From NCBI GenBank assembly GCA_021163155.1, contig JAGGXI010000014.1, positions 1-64,000 on the forward strand: 64,000 nucleotides of DNA, in the 5' to 3' direction. This document shows positions 1 through 8,371 of this stretch, piece after piece; position 1 is the first letter of the stretch, and each line of letters opens with the position of its first letter. This DNA comes from Candidatus Aerophobota bacterium. Lineage in GTDB: Bacteria; Aerophobota; Aerophobia; Aerophobales; JAGGXI01. The notes beneath the pieces were generated by a model. It saw only the letters and a program-made list of their open reading frames with translations, did not search any database and was not told the origin of the DNA. A program made the translations under genes and the position numbers.

Positions 1-929
1 CCTTCGCTTCGTATTTCTCTCCATGCAATTCCTTTCTCTTTCATTATAGATTGAGTGATCTCTATTCTCTTTTTAATTCTCTCATTTTCCTCCTCATCGC
101 GAATAAATATAGGATAAAAATCCCTTAAATTCACTTTTCCTACATCTGTCAATCCTACGATTTCATTATGGTTTAACTCTGGAAAAACATTCCAAAAGGC
201 AAAAATTTTACTATTTTCATTGAATTGAGTTTTTAATCTATGAGCAATGGCATCTGTTTTTCCTTGCACTCCATATATGAGAGGTATTTTCCCCAGCATT
301 TCATAAGCAGTAGACTTAGCAAAATTTTTCTTTAAAGGAACCTCCGGAGAGTATTTATCACTAATAGCGTTTAAAACCTCTAATAGTTCATTATAATCAT
401 AATCTTTTTCCTCTATCCATCCTAACTTTTCCAGCGTTTTTAATATAGGGATAAATAAATAGCCAATAGCAGTGCGGGGAGGCATTCCTGACGGAATAGT
501 TATAGAAAAAATTTTATTTTCTATGCTTAATTTTTTAAGTTTTCCTCCGCTGGAAATGGAGATAACTGAGCATCCTCTTTTTTTAGTTTCTTTATAAGCA
601 GAAAGAGTTTCTTCGGTATTTCCTGAATAGCTTACTATAAAAACCAATGTTTTTTCATCTATGTATTGAGGTAAGACATAATTTCGATTTACAAAAATAG
701 GCACTTTTATCTTTTTAGAGAGAAGGGTTTTCAACATTTCTCCTCCTATTGCAGAACCTCCCATTCCGCATATTAAAATTTTTCCTTTCTTTTGAAAATA
801 ATTTTGAGGGACATTTAAATTCTCTCCTATCTGAATGGCTTTTTCGCATTGAAGAGGAAATTCCAATAAAAGTTTCCTCATTTTACTTCTGTCAATTATT
901 TCTATTGCCTTAAGGTTGTCTATTTTCAT
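1..929 (-). CDS. Bifunctional phosphoglucose/phosphomannose isomerase, 3' end beyond window
   Basis: The reading frame is open from the ATG at 929 to the window edge, about 309 residues, so the C-terminus is missing. It should interconvert glucose-6-P and fructose-6-P, and mannose-6-P and fructose-6-P, in the cytoplasm. Seen: a SIS (sugar isomerase) domain with GMGGSAIGGEML near residue 55 and SYSGNTEETL near residue 100, both typical of the bifunctional PGI/PMI family rather than of classical PGI. Its start overlaps the end of ptsI by 20 bases, so the two are probably co-transcribed and translationally coupled. Other SIS-domain proteins are a weaker alternative. Confidence 0.85.
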   Translation of the reverse strand, partial: MKIDNLKAIEIIDRSKMRKLLLEFPLQCEKAIQIGENLNVPQNYFQKKGKILICGMGGSAIGGEMLKTLLSKKIKVPIFVNRNYVLPQYIDEKTLVFIVSYSGNTEETLSAYKETKKRGCSVISISSGGKLKKLSIENKIFSITIPSGMPPRTAIGYLFIPILKTLEKLGWIEEKDYDYNELLEVLNAISDKYSPEVPLKKNFAKSTAYEMLGKIPLIYGVQGKTDAIAHRLKTQFNENSKIFAFWNVFPELNHNEIVGLTDVGKVNLRDFYPIFIRDEEENERIKKRIEITQSIMKEKGIAWREIRSE

Positions 930-2673
930 TTTCGTCACTCCTTAAGATATTTTTTATTTTTCTCCCCAATTTTCTTTGAGCAAATTCTCTTGCCTCAGAA
1001 GATGTGCTTAATTTAAGAAGTTTTGAAGCCACTTCCTGTGTTTCCTCCCATTTTATACCTCTAATTAATTTTTTTATCTCTAAAAGGCTTGTTGGGGCTA
1101 CGCTAAATTCATCAACCTCCAAACCTAAAAGTATCAAAGCAAACAGAGAGTCACCGGCCATTTCTCCGCAGGCTCCTACCCATATATTTTCTCGATGGGC
1201 ACATTTTATAATATTATCTATTAACCTTAAAATAGTAGGATGGAGAGGTTGATAAAGATAAGCAACCTTTTCATTTACTCTATCCACAGCTAAACTATAC
1301 TGAATTAAGTCATTTGTTCCTAAGCTGAAGAAATCCATCTCTTTAGCTAAAAGGTCAGCTATGATAGCTGCTGAAGGGACTTCAATCATAGCTCCTACTT
1401 CTATATCCCTGTCGAAAGGAAGCCCTTCTTTTTCTAATTCCTCTTTTACTTCGGAGAGAATTTCGTTAGCTTTTCTCACTTCCTCTATCCCGGAAATCAT
1501 AGGATACATAATCTTTACTTTGCCAAAATAAGCAGCTCTTAAAATGGCCCTTAGCTGAGTTTTAAAGATATCTACTTTCTCAAGGCACAATCTTATTGCT
1601 CTCCAGCCCATAAATGGATTTATTTCATGAGGGACAGGAAAATGTGAAAGAAATTTATCCCCTCCCAAATCTAAGGTTCGGATGATCACTGAGTGTGGAG
1701 CTGATTTTTGAGCCACTATTTTATAGGTTTTTAACTGTTCTTCCTCGCTGGGTAAATTTTGCCGATTCATATAAAGATACTCAGTTCTATATAATCCTAC
1801 TCCTTCTGCTCCATATCTTAATGCAAGGTCTACCTCTTGAGGGCCAGCGATATTAGCTGCCAGGCCCACTTCTCTACCATCCAAAGTTTGAGGGGGTAGA
1901 GATTTTAAAACTTTCAGCTTCTTTTTATAATTTATAAAATTTTCTTGTAATCTTTGGTATTTTTTTATCTGTTCTGGGGTAGGATTAATAATTACTTTAC
2001 CCTCGTTTCCATCTATGATTACCAAAGAGCCAGGTTCAATTTTTTGAGTTATATCCCCCAACCCTACAACTGCTGGTATTTCTAAGGAACGAGCCATAAT
2101 AGCTGTATGAGATGTTCTACCTCCTATATCTGTTGCAAAACCGAGAATTTTTTCTTTTTGTATAGAAACAGTATCTGAGGGAGCAAGATCATAGGCTATC
2201 ACTATTATCTTTTCATTCAAATGAGAAAGAGTTAATGTCGGCTTTTTTAGTAGATTATGGAGTATACGCCCTCCTATATCTTCTATGTCCCTAAATCTCT
2301 CTCGAATAAGCTCGTATTTAGCAGAGGTAAATTTTAACTGTAACTCTTTAAAAGTTTTTCTAAGAGCCGCCTCTGCATTTAATCTTTCTTCCCTTATTCT
2401 TTCTATTGTTTTATTTATAAGAAGAGGGTCTTCTAACAAATGGAGGTAGCTCTGAAAAAGATAGGCTTCTTTCATACCCATGCTCTTTTCCACTCTTTTT
2501 TTAATTTTCTTCATTTGATTTTTAGATTGTATCACCGCTTCCTGAAACCTTTTTATCTCTTTTTCTACCTCTTCTTCTTTTATTTTGTATTCTAAAATAC
2601 AAAAATCCTCTTTTTCTAAAATATATACTTTTCCTATGGTTATTCCTGGAGAAGCAGGTATGCCTGTAAGCAT
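910..2673 (-). CDS. ptsI: Phosphoenolpyruvate-protein phosphotransferase (PTS enzyme I)
   Basis: Enzyme I takes phosphate from PEP and passes it to HPr, the first step of PTS sugar uptake or PTS-based regulation. The 587 residues match the usual length. The swivelling domain carries GGRTSHTAIMAR with the phospho-accepting His near residue 189. The C-terminal PEP-binding barrel shows SLGTNDLIQYSLAVDR and GACGEMAGD, which includes the catalytic Cys. No HPr or enzyme II gene is visible in the window, so the partners lie elsewhere, or the system may be regulatory only (inference). The gene ends inside the start of the PGI/PMI gene, and a hairpin repeat lies just upstream. Confidence 0.95.
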   Translation of the reverse strand: MLTGIPASPGITIGKVYILEKEDFCILEYKIKEEEVEKEIKRFQEAVIQSKNQMKKIKKRVEKSMGMKEAYLFQSYLHLLEDPLLINKTIERIREERLNAEAALRKTFKELQLKFTSAKYELIRERFRDIEDIGGRILHNLLKKPTLTLSHLNEKIIVIAYDLAPSDTVSIQKEKILGFATDIGGRTSHTAIMARSLEIPAVVGLGDITQKIEPGSLVIIDGNEGKVIINPTPEQIKKYQRLQENFINYKKKLKVLKSLPPQTLDGREVGLAANIAGPQEVDLALRYGAEGVGLYRTEYLYMNRQNLPSEEEQLKTYKIVAQKSAPHSVIIRTLDLGGDKFLSHFPVPHEINPFMGWRAIRLCLEKVDIFKTQLRAILRAAYFGKVKIMYPMISGIEEVRKANEILSEVKEELEKEGLPFDRDIEVGAMIEVPSAAIIADLLAKEMDFFSLGTNDLIQYSLAVDRVNEKVAYLYQPLHPTILRLIDNIIKCAHRENIWVGACGEMAGDSLFALILLGLEVDEFSVAPTSLLEIKKLIRGIKWEETQEVASKLLKLSTSSEAREFAQRKLGRKIKNILRSDENENRQP

Positions 2674-2714
2674 TTTTATTTCTCCTGTTATAAATATTTA
2701 TTTCTTTTGTAATT

Positions 2715-2788
2715 GGTAGCCGCAGGATTTATATCCTGCGTTTTATGTAATAATCTTCTATCTACGCAACTTAAAAGTTGCGGCTACC
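2715..2788. repeat. Hairpin repeat, family A core (short copy)
   Basis: The ends form a perfect 10-base inverted repeat (GGTAGCCGCA ... TGCGGCTACC). Each arm also contains its own small hairpin (GCAGGAT..ATCCTGC and CAACTT..AAGTTG). The outer arms are shared with the longer MITE-like copies near 22.4 and 61.7 kb, so this looks like a short member of the same family. It lies between folC and ptsI. Confidence 0.7.
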
Positions 2789-2819
2789 ATATTTCCCTGT
2801 GTTTTGTCTTCTCTTTCTT

Positions 2820-4163
2820 TCATTTATATTTAGGTTTAAATAAATTTAAAGAGAAAAGCCTTAGAACTTCCCCCGCTAAATAGACTGAGCCGGTAACACA
2901 AATTATATCTTTGCATTCAACCGAAGATAAGGCATACGGAAGAGCATCAGTTACCCTATTTTTAATCACTATTTTACGAGGAGAGAAATCTTTTGTTCTT
3001 TTTTTTATCTCCTCAGGTTCCATTGCTCTCGGATTGTTTACTTTAGTGAGCACAATCTCATCTACTAAAGGAAAGAGAAGCTTTCCCATTCCTTCTATAT
3101 CTTTATTCTTTGAAACACCCATAATCAAGATGATTTTTCTTGCTTGAGAGATTTTTCTCAAGAAATTTGCCAGTGTCTGCACCGAAGCCGTATTATGTGC
3201 ACAATCTACAATAAAAAGGGGATTTCTAAATAAAATCTGAATTCTACCTGGCCATTTTACTTTTCTTATTCCCTCTATAATAGCTTTCCGAGGGATAAAG
3301 ATTTCATAGCCTCTAAGTAACTCTATCGCTCCTACAGCTGTAGATGCATTTATAAGCTGATGTTTACCTAATAGAGGGCTAAATAAATGTGGATAAAATC
3401 GTCTTTCTGTTTTTACCTGAAAGCTTTCTCCTTTTAGACTACTTTTTATTTCCTTAAATTTAATTTCTTTGCCTACTTTATACAGATGAGCTCTTTTCTT
3501 CTTGCAAGTTTCTTTAATTACTGAGAGGGCTTCTTCCTTCTGAGGAGAAGTTATAACCTTTGAGCCCTCTTTAATAATACCGCTTTTTTCTCTGGCTATG
3601 GAAGTTAAGTCATTTCCCAATTCTCTCATATGGTCAAAGCTTATCTGAGTAATTATACTCACCAATGGATGAGTGATAATATTAGTAGCGTCTAACCTTC
3701 CTCCTAAACCTACTTCAAGAACAGCTAAATCTACCTTTTTATAGAAGAAATAAAGAAAGGCAATCGCTGTATATACCTCAAAAAAAGTGGGCAATAGAGA
3801 ATGGTCAAAGGAGTCTATACTCGATTTTATCTGAAATGTAAAGCGAGCAAATTCTTTTTTCTCAATCGGTTTCTCTCCTATCTTTATTCTCTCACAAGCA
3901 TTGATCAAATGAGGAGAGGTATACAATCCTACCTTAAGATTGGCTGCATTTAAGATTGAAGCAATTATGGCTGCGGTAGAACCCTTGCCCTTAGTGCCAG
4001 CTATATGGATAACTTTTAAGTTTTGCTGGGGATTGCCTAATAAATTTAAAAGATGCTCCATCCTTTGGAGATTCAGGTGTCTTTTATCATACGGGGAAAA
4101 CGCTCTCTTCTCATAGTTAATTAGGGAATCTATATATTTTAAAGCCTGAGCATAAGAAAACAT
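2820..4163 (-). CDS. folC: Folylpolyglutamate synthase / dihydrofolate synthase
   Basis: FolC is a Mur-ligase-type enzyme that adds glutamate to folates using ATP and, in many bacteria, also makes dihydrofolate from dihydropteroate. It has 447 residues. The ATP-binding loop is HIAGTKGKGSTAAI at about residues 53-66, followed by LEVGLGGRLDATN, the Mur-family metal and ATP region, and VDCAHNTAS in the C-terminal domain. It starts 4 bases after glyA ends, so glyA, folC and purH form one folate/one-carbon operon. The single gene probably does both folC reactions (family knowledge). Confidence 0.93.
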   Translation of the reverse strand: MFSYAQALKYIDSLINYEKRAFSPYDKRHLNLQRMEHLLNLLGNPQQNLKVIHIAGTKGKGSTAAIIASILNAANLKVGLYTSPHLINACERIKIGEKPIEKKEFARFTFQIKSSIDSFDHSLLPTFFEVYTAIAFLYFFYKKVDLAVLEVGLGGRLDATNIITHPLVSIITQISFDHMRELGNDLTSIAREKSGIIKEGSKVITSPQKEEALSVIKETCKKKRAHLYKVGKEIKFKEIKSSLKGESFQVKTERRFYPHLFSPLLGKHQLINASTAVGAIELLRGYEIFIPRKAIIEGIRKVKWPGRIQILFRNPLFIVDCAHNTASVQTLANFLRKISQARKIILIMGVSKNKDIEGMGKLLFPLVDEIVLTKVNNPRAMEPEEIKKRTKDFSPRKIVIKNRVTDALPYALSSVECKDIICVTGSVYLAGEVLRLFSLNLFKPKYK

Positions 4164-4167
4164 AAAA

Positions 4168-5415
4168 TTATTTCAATCCCTCATAAATAGGGAATTCCTT
4201 ACAAATTTCTTCCACTTCTTTCTTAATCTTTCTTCTAATATTTCTATCATGGGGATTATATAAAATTTTACTTATCCATTCTCCAATCAATCTCATTTCT
4301 GAGTTTCCCATTCCCCTCGTAGTAAGAGCAGGGGTTCCCGGTCTTATACCTGAAGTAATAGAAGGAGGTTTTTTATCAAAAGGTATGCTGTTTTTGTTAA
4401 CGATTATTCCTGCCTCTTCTAAAATAGTAGCTGCTTTATCTCCTGTTATATCTTTATCTGAGAGGTCTACGAGCATAAGATGATTATCTGTCCCCCCAGA
4501 GACCAATCTAAATTCTTCATTTTTTAAAGTTTCTGCTAATGTTTTGGCGTTAGAAATGATTTGCTTCTGGTAATCTTTGAATTCTGGCTGACAGGCTTCT
4601 TTAAAGCATAATGCTTTAGCTGCTATAACATGCATAAAAGGACCTCCTTGCGTTCCAGGGAAAATAGCTTTATCTATGGAGGAAGCATACTTTTTTTTGC
4701 ATATAATTAGCCCTCCCCGAGGACCACGTAGAGTTTTCTGGGTAGTAGCCGTAATTACATCAGCATAAGGAACAGGGTCTGGATGCACACCAGCAGCTAT
4801 TAAACCTATAATATGTGCCATATCAGCCAAAAGATATGCTCCTACTTCATCAGCAATTTTTCTCCAGGGACGAAAATCTATTGCTCGGGGATAAGCACTT
4901 GCTCCTACTATTATTAGTTGTGGATGGGTTAACTTAGCTATTCGTTCAATCTCCTCGTAATTAAATGTTTCTGAATCTCTATCCAATCCATAATTAATTA
5001 TCTGGTAATGGTTATAAGTAAAGGTTCCCTTTCCCCCATGAGAGAGATGTCCTCCATGGAATAAGTTTAAGGATAATATTTTATCTCCCGGTTTTAGCAA
5101 TGCTTGATAAACAGCCATATTGGCTCCTGTTCCTGAGTGTACCTGCACGTTGATATGTTCACCTTTAAAGAGTTGCTTTGCTCTCTCAATAGCTAATTTC
5201 TCTATTTTATCTGCAGTTTTACATCCCTGATAATATCTTTTCCCAGGATATCCTTCTGCGTATTTATTGTTTAAAACAGAGCTTTGTGCTTCAAGGATAG
5301 CTCTGCTGGGATAATTTTCTGAAGGAATAAGAGTAAGAGTATTTTGTTGACGCTCTATTTCCTCCTGGAGTATCTCTTTTACTTCAAGGTCAATTTCACT
5401 TAATAAAATAGTCAT
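4168..5415 (-). CDS. glyA: Serine hydroxymethyltransferase
   Basis: This PLP enzyme converts serine and tetrahydrofolate to glycine and methylene-tetrahydrofolate, the one-carbon source for the purine pathway encoded around it. It has 415 residues, a normal length. The PLP lysine is near residue 227 in TATTQKTLRGPRGG. Most family members have His directly before this Lys (THKT), whereas here it is Gln. The rest of the family pattern (SENYPS, SGTGANMAVY, DMAHIIGLIAAG) is intact. It lies between purH (21-base gap) and folC (4-base gap). Confidence 0.95.
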   Translation of the reverse strand: MTILLSEIDLEVKEILQEEIERQQNTLTLIPSENYPSRAILEAQSSVLNNKYAEGYPGKRYYQGCKTADKIEKLAIERAKQLFKGEHINVQVHSGTGANMAVYQALLKPGDKILSLNLFHGGHLSHGGKGTFTYNHYQIINYGLDRDSETFNYEEIERIAKLTHPQLIIVGASAYPRAIDFRPWRKIADEVGAYLLADMAHIIGLIAAGVHPDPVPYADVITATTQKTLRGPRGGLIICKKKYASSIDKAIFPGTQGGPFMHVIAAKALCFKEACQPEFKDYQKQIISNAKTLAETLKNEEFRLVSGGTDNHLMLVDLSDKDITGDKAATILEEAGIIVNKNSIPFDKKPPSITSGIRPGTPALTTRGMGNSEMRLIGEWISKILYNPHDRNIRRKIKKEVEEICKEFPIYEGLK

Positions 5416-5436
5416 TAGTTTAACTCCTGCTTTTTA

Positions 5437-7008
5437 TTAATGTCTAAAATGTCTTATACCTGTAAATAGCATAGCTATATTATATTTATCGGCGGTTTTT
5501 ATTGATTCCTTATCTCTCAGGGATCCGCCAGGCTGAATGATAGCTGTTATTCCCGCTTTTCCCGCCTTCTCTACTACATCTGCAAAAGGGAAGAAAGCAT
5601 CCGAAGCTAAGCAGGAACCTTCTGCTTTTTCACCCGCTTTCCTGATAGCAATAAGACAGGAGTCTATACGACTCATTTGTCCTGCCCCTACTCCTGTCAC
5701 TGTTCTATTCTTTGAGAGAACAATAGCATTTGATTTTACATGTTTACAGATTATCCAGGAGAATAATAACTCTTCTTTCTCTTCTTTAGTGGGTTCTCTT
5801 CTAGTAACTGTCTTTAGTTTTTCAGGAATATAAGTGATAGCGTCTTTTTTTTGTAAAAGAATACCTCCTTCTATTCCCTTGATATCCCAACTATCTTCTT
5901 CCTCCCGACTTATGGAAAGGGGGCCTGTTTTTAAAATGGCTACTTTCTTCCCCCATTTTTGTCTAACTTTTATGATTTTTAGCGCTTCTTTATCATAATC
6001 GGGAGCAATTATTCCCTGAACAAAAGTGTTGGGAGAGGCTATTCTTTCAGCGGTGGTTTTGTCCATTACTCTATTTAATCCTATAATACATCCAAAAGCA
6101 GATAAAGGGTCCCCTGTATAAGCTTTTTTAAAGGCTTCCTCTATTGTAGAAGCACACCCTGCCCCACAGGGATTTGTATGTTTCATTACCACCGCCGCAG
6201 GCTCTTTAAATTCTTTTACTATTCTTAAGGCAGCATCCAGGTCTAATAAATTATTAAATGATAGCTCTTTTCCAGATATTTTTTGAGCAGAAGAGAGAGT
6301 GTCTCTCTTTTTTCTTAATTCTCTATAAAATGCAGCTCTCTGATGAGGATTTTCTCCATAGTTAAGCTCTTTTCCTTTATTATAGTTTAGACTTAATATC
6401 TGAGGAAATTCTTTTTCTTTTTTCTTTTGGAAGTAGTTAGTAATAAAATTGTCATAAATACTGGTTTTCTGAAAAACATTGATAGCTAAATTAAAAGATG
6501 TCTTTTCGCTTAAGGAAGAGTTATTTTCTTTTAGCTCTTTAATAATTTGTGAATATTGAGAAGGGTCACTTACCGCTGCCACATAAGGAAAATTCTTTGC
6601 TGCTGAGCGAAGCATAGTAGGGCCACCAATATCAATATTTTCTAAAACCTCTTTTATTTCTATTTTTTCTTTATTAACAATTTTTTCAAAAGGATAAAAA
6701 TTTACTACTACCATATCAATAAGTTCTATGTTATGCTTTTTTATTTCGTTCATTTGCTCAGGTACATCTCTTAAGGCAAGTAAGGATGCATGAATTTTAG
6801 GATGCAGTGTTTTTACCCTACCAGCTAACATAGAGGGGCTGCCTGTATATTCAGATACTTCTTTTACAGAAATCTTTGCTTCTTTAAGGATTTTAGCTGT
6901 TCCTCCTGTAGAGAGAATCTCTATTCCTAAAGTTGTTAGTCCTTGGGCAAAATCAACTATTCCTTTTTTATCGGAAACACTAATTAAGGCTCTTTTAATT
7001 TTAGGCAT
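5437..7008 (-). CDS. purH: Bifunctional AICAR formyltransferase / IMP cyclohydrolase
   Basis: PurH catalyses the last two steps to IMP: formylation of AICAR with 10-formyl-THF, then ring closure. It has 523 residues. The N-terminal MGS-like cyclohydrolase domain covers about residues 1-145 (ALISVSDKKGIVDFA, STGGTAKIL, KTLHPKIHASLL). The C-terminal transformylase carries the catalytic Lys-His in KHTNPCGAGCA. It is the first gene of the minus-strand operon purH-glyA-folC, which fits because glyA and folC supply its folate cofactor. A promoter lies just upstream at 7046-7073, divergent from the dipeptidase gene. Confidence 0.96.
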   Translation of the reverse strand: MPKIKRALISVSDKKGIVDFAQGLTTLGIEILSTGGTAKILKEAKISVKEVSEYTGSPSMLAGRVKTLHPKIHASLLALRDVPEQMNEIKKHNIELIDMVVVNFYPFEKIVNKEKIEIKEVLENIDIGGPTMLRSAAKNFPYVAAVSDPSQYSQIIKELKENNSSLSEKTSFNLAINVFQKTSIYDNFITNYFQKKKEKEFPQILSLNYNKGKELNYGENPHQRAAFYRELRKKRDTLSSAQKISGKELSFNNLLDLDAALRIVKEFKEPAAVVMKHTNPCGAGCASTIEEAFKKAYTGDPLSAFGCIIGLNRVMDKTTAERIASPNTFVQGIIAPDYDKEALKIIKVRQKWGKKVAILKTGPLSISREEEDSWDIKGIEGGILLQKKDAITYIPEKLKTVTRREPTKEEKEELLFSWIICKHVKSNAIVLSKNRTVTGVGAGQMSRIDSCLIAIRKAGEKAEGSCLASDAFFPFADVVEKAGKAGITAIIQPGGSLRDKESIKTADKYNIAMLFTGIRHFRH

Positions 7009-7045
7009 TCCTGATTTCTCCTGCTGTGTTCTTTTTCTTATTTAC

Positions 7046-7073
7046 AATATAGCAATTTTTTCCTTTTAGTCAA
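7046..7073 (-). promoter_or_regulatory. Promoter of the purH-glyA-folC operon
   Basis: Read on the minus strand, TTGACT and TATATT are separated by 16 bases, placing the transcript start some 30-35 bases before purH. It stands back to back with a plus-strand promoter at 7087-7115. No purine riboswitch-like structure was seen in the short leader. Confidence 0.6.
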
Positions 7074-7086
7074 ATTTAGATAAAAT

Positions 7087-7115
7087 TTGACATTAAAGAG
7101 AATCGGCAGTAAAAT
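7087..7115 (+). promoter_or_regulatory. Sigma-70-type promoter for the dipeptidase gene
   Basis: TTGACA, a 17-base spacer, then TAAAAT, close to consensus. The predicted start near 7122 leaves a leader of about 55 bases before the TTG start at 7178. Confidence 0.6.
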
Positions 7116-7177
7116 TGAAATATTAAAGCTAATTAGGGACAGAGAGTAGGTTAAAAAATTTTAATGGAGGTAGTTAA

Positions 7178-8233
7178 TTGATATTATCAAATGAAAGAAT
7201 AAATAAACAAGTAAGCACAATTTTAGAAAGAGCAACGATTATAGATGCACATTTTGACCTTTTATATGATGTAGTTAAACAAAGGCAGTATGGACACAAA
7301 AAAGTTATAGAAACCGATCATTTACCTAACTTTATTAAAGGTGGAGTAAATATAGTTGTGTCCTCCATATTTATAGATGATGAGTTTTTACCTGAGATGG
7401 CTTTAAGAAAGGCTCTTAACCAAATTAGCGCCTTGTATGCTGAGATTGATGAATCTCCAGATAAAATAATGCTTTGTAAAAACTATGAAGACATAAACAA
7501 GGCAATAAATGAAGGAAAAGTGGGAATTTTGCTCTCTTTTGAAGGTGTAACACCTCTTTATAATGATTTAAGTCTTTTAAGAATCTTTTATGAATTAGGA
7601 GTGAGAGCTATTGGATTAACCTGGAGTAGGAGAAATTACGCTGGGGATGGATGTCATTTTAGTCCAACTCGTGAAGGTAAAAGGGGTGGAATAACAGATT
7701 TTGGTGTGCAGTTAATTGAATCAGCTGAAGATTTAGGTATGTTTATAGATGTTAGTCACTTAAACGATGAAGGATTTTGGGATGTAATGGAAATAGCAAA
7801 AAAACCTGTAATAGCGTCTCATTCAAATTGCCGAGCTTTAGTAGATACAAAAAGAAATCTTACAGATAAACAGATTAAAGCCATAGCCTCCAAAAGTGGA
7901 GTTATTGGAATGAATGCTCTCAATGTATTTACAACAAATGATGATAAAGAAGCAAATGTAGAGTCTTTAATAAATCATGTTGACCATATTGTAAAATTGG
8001 TTGGAATTGAGTATGTTGGAATTGGTTTTGATTTTTGTGATAAACTTAAACAATATGACCCACCAGAAGCATCGGATTCCCTATCCCGTGAATTTTTCGA
8101 TATATTAAAAGGATATAAAGAGGTTAATAAATTTGTTCGGGCATTAATAGAAAGAGGTTATAAGGACGAAGAAATAAAGCTAATATTGGGAAAGAATTTT
8201 ATGAGAGTTTATAAAGAGATATTAAAGCAATGA
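7178..8233 (+). CDS. Membrane dipeptidase family (peptidase M19) protein
   Basis: M19 enzymes are zinc amidohydrolase-fold dipeptidases with broad specificity, including D-amino-acid dipeptides. Seen in 351 residues: the HxD zinc pair in DAHFDLLYD at about 24-31, the bridging Glu in LLSFEGVTPL, metal His residues in DVSHLND and ASHSNCRAL, and GIGFDFCD near the C-terminal end. There is no signal peptide, so it is probably cytoplasmic. The start is TTG at 7178, chosen because ATGGAGGT lies 7-14 bases upstream and no in-frame ATG follows nearby. It has its own promoter and opens the plus-strand accessory stretch between purH and guaA. Confidence 0.9.
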   Translation: MILSNERINKQVSTILERATIIDAHFDLLYDVVKQRQYGHKKVIETDHLPNFIKGGVNIVVSSIFIDDEFLPEMALRKALNQISALYAEIDESPDKIMLCKNYEDINKAINEGKVGILLSFEGVTPLYNDLSLLRIFYELGVRAIGLTWSRRNYAGDGCHFSPTREGKRGGITDFGVQLIESAEDLGMFIDVSHLNDEGFWDVMEIAKKPVIASHSNCRALVDTKRNLTDKQIKAIASKSGVIGMNALNVFTTNDDKEANVESLINHVDHIVKLVGIEYVGIGFDFCDKLKQYDPPEASDSLSREFFDILKGYKEVNKFVRALIERGYKDEEIKLILGKNFMRVYKEILKQ

Positions 8234-8371
8234 ATTAAAGATAATTACAATATAATCTGGAGTAATTTTTAATTATTTACACCTCTTCAATGTAAATATG
8301 CTCTATCCAGAAAAAATTATTCCTTACTCCCGGAAGGACAATAAATATTACAACGAAAAGAGCAATCTAGC

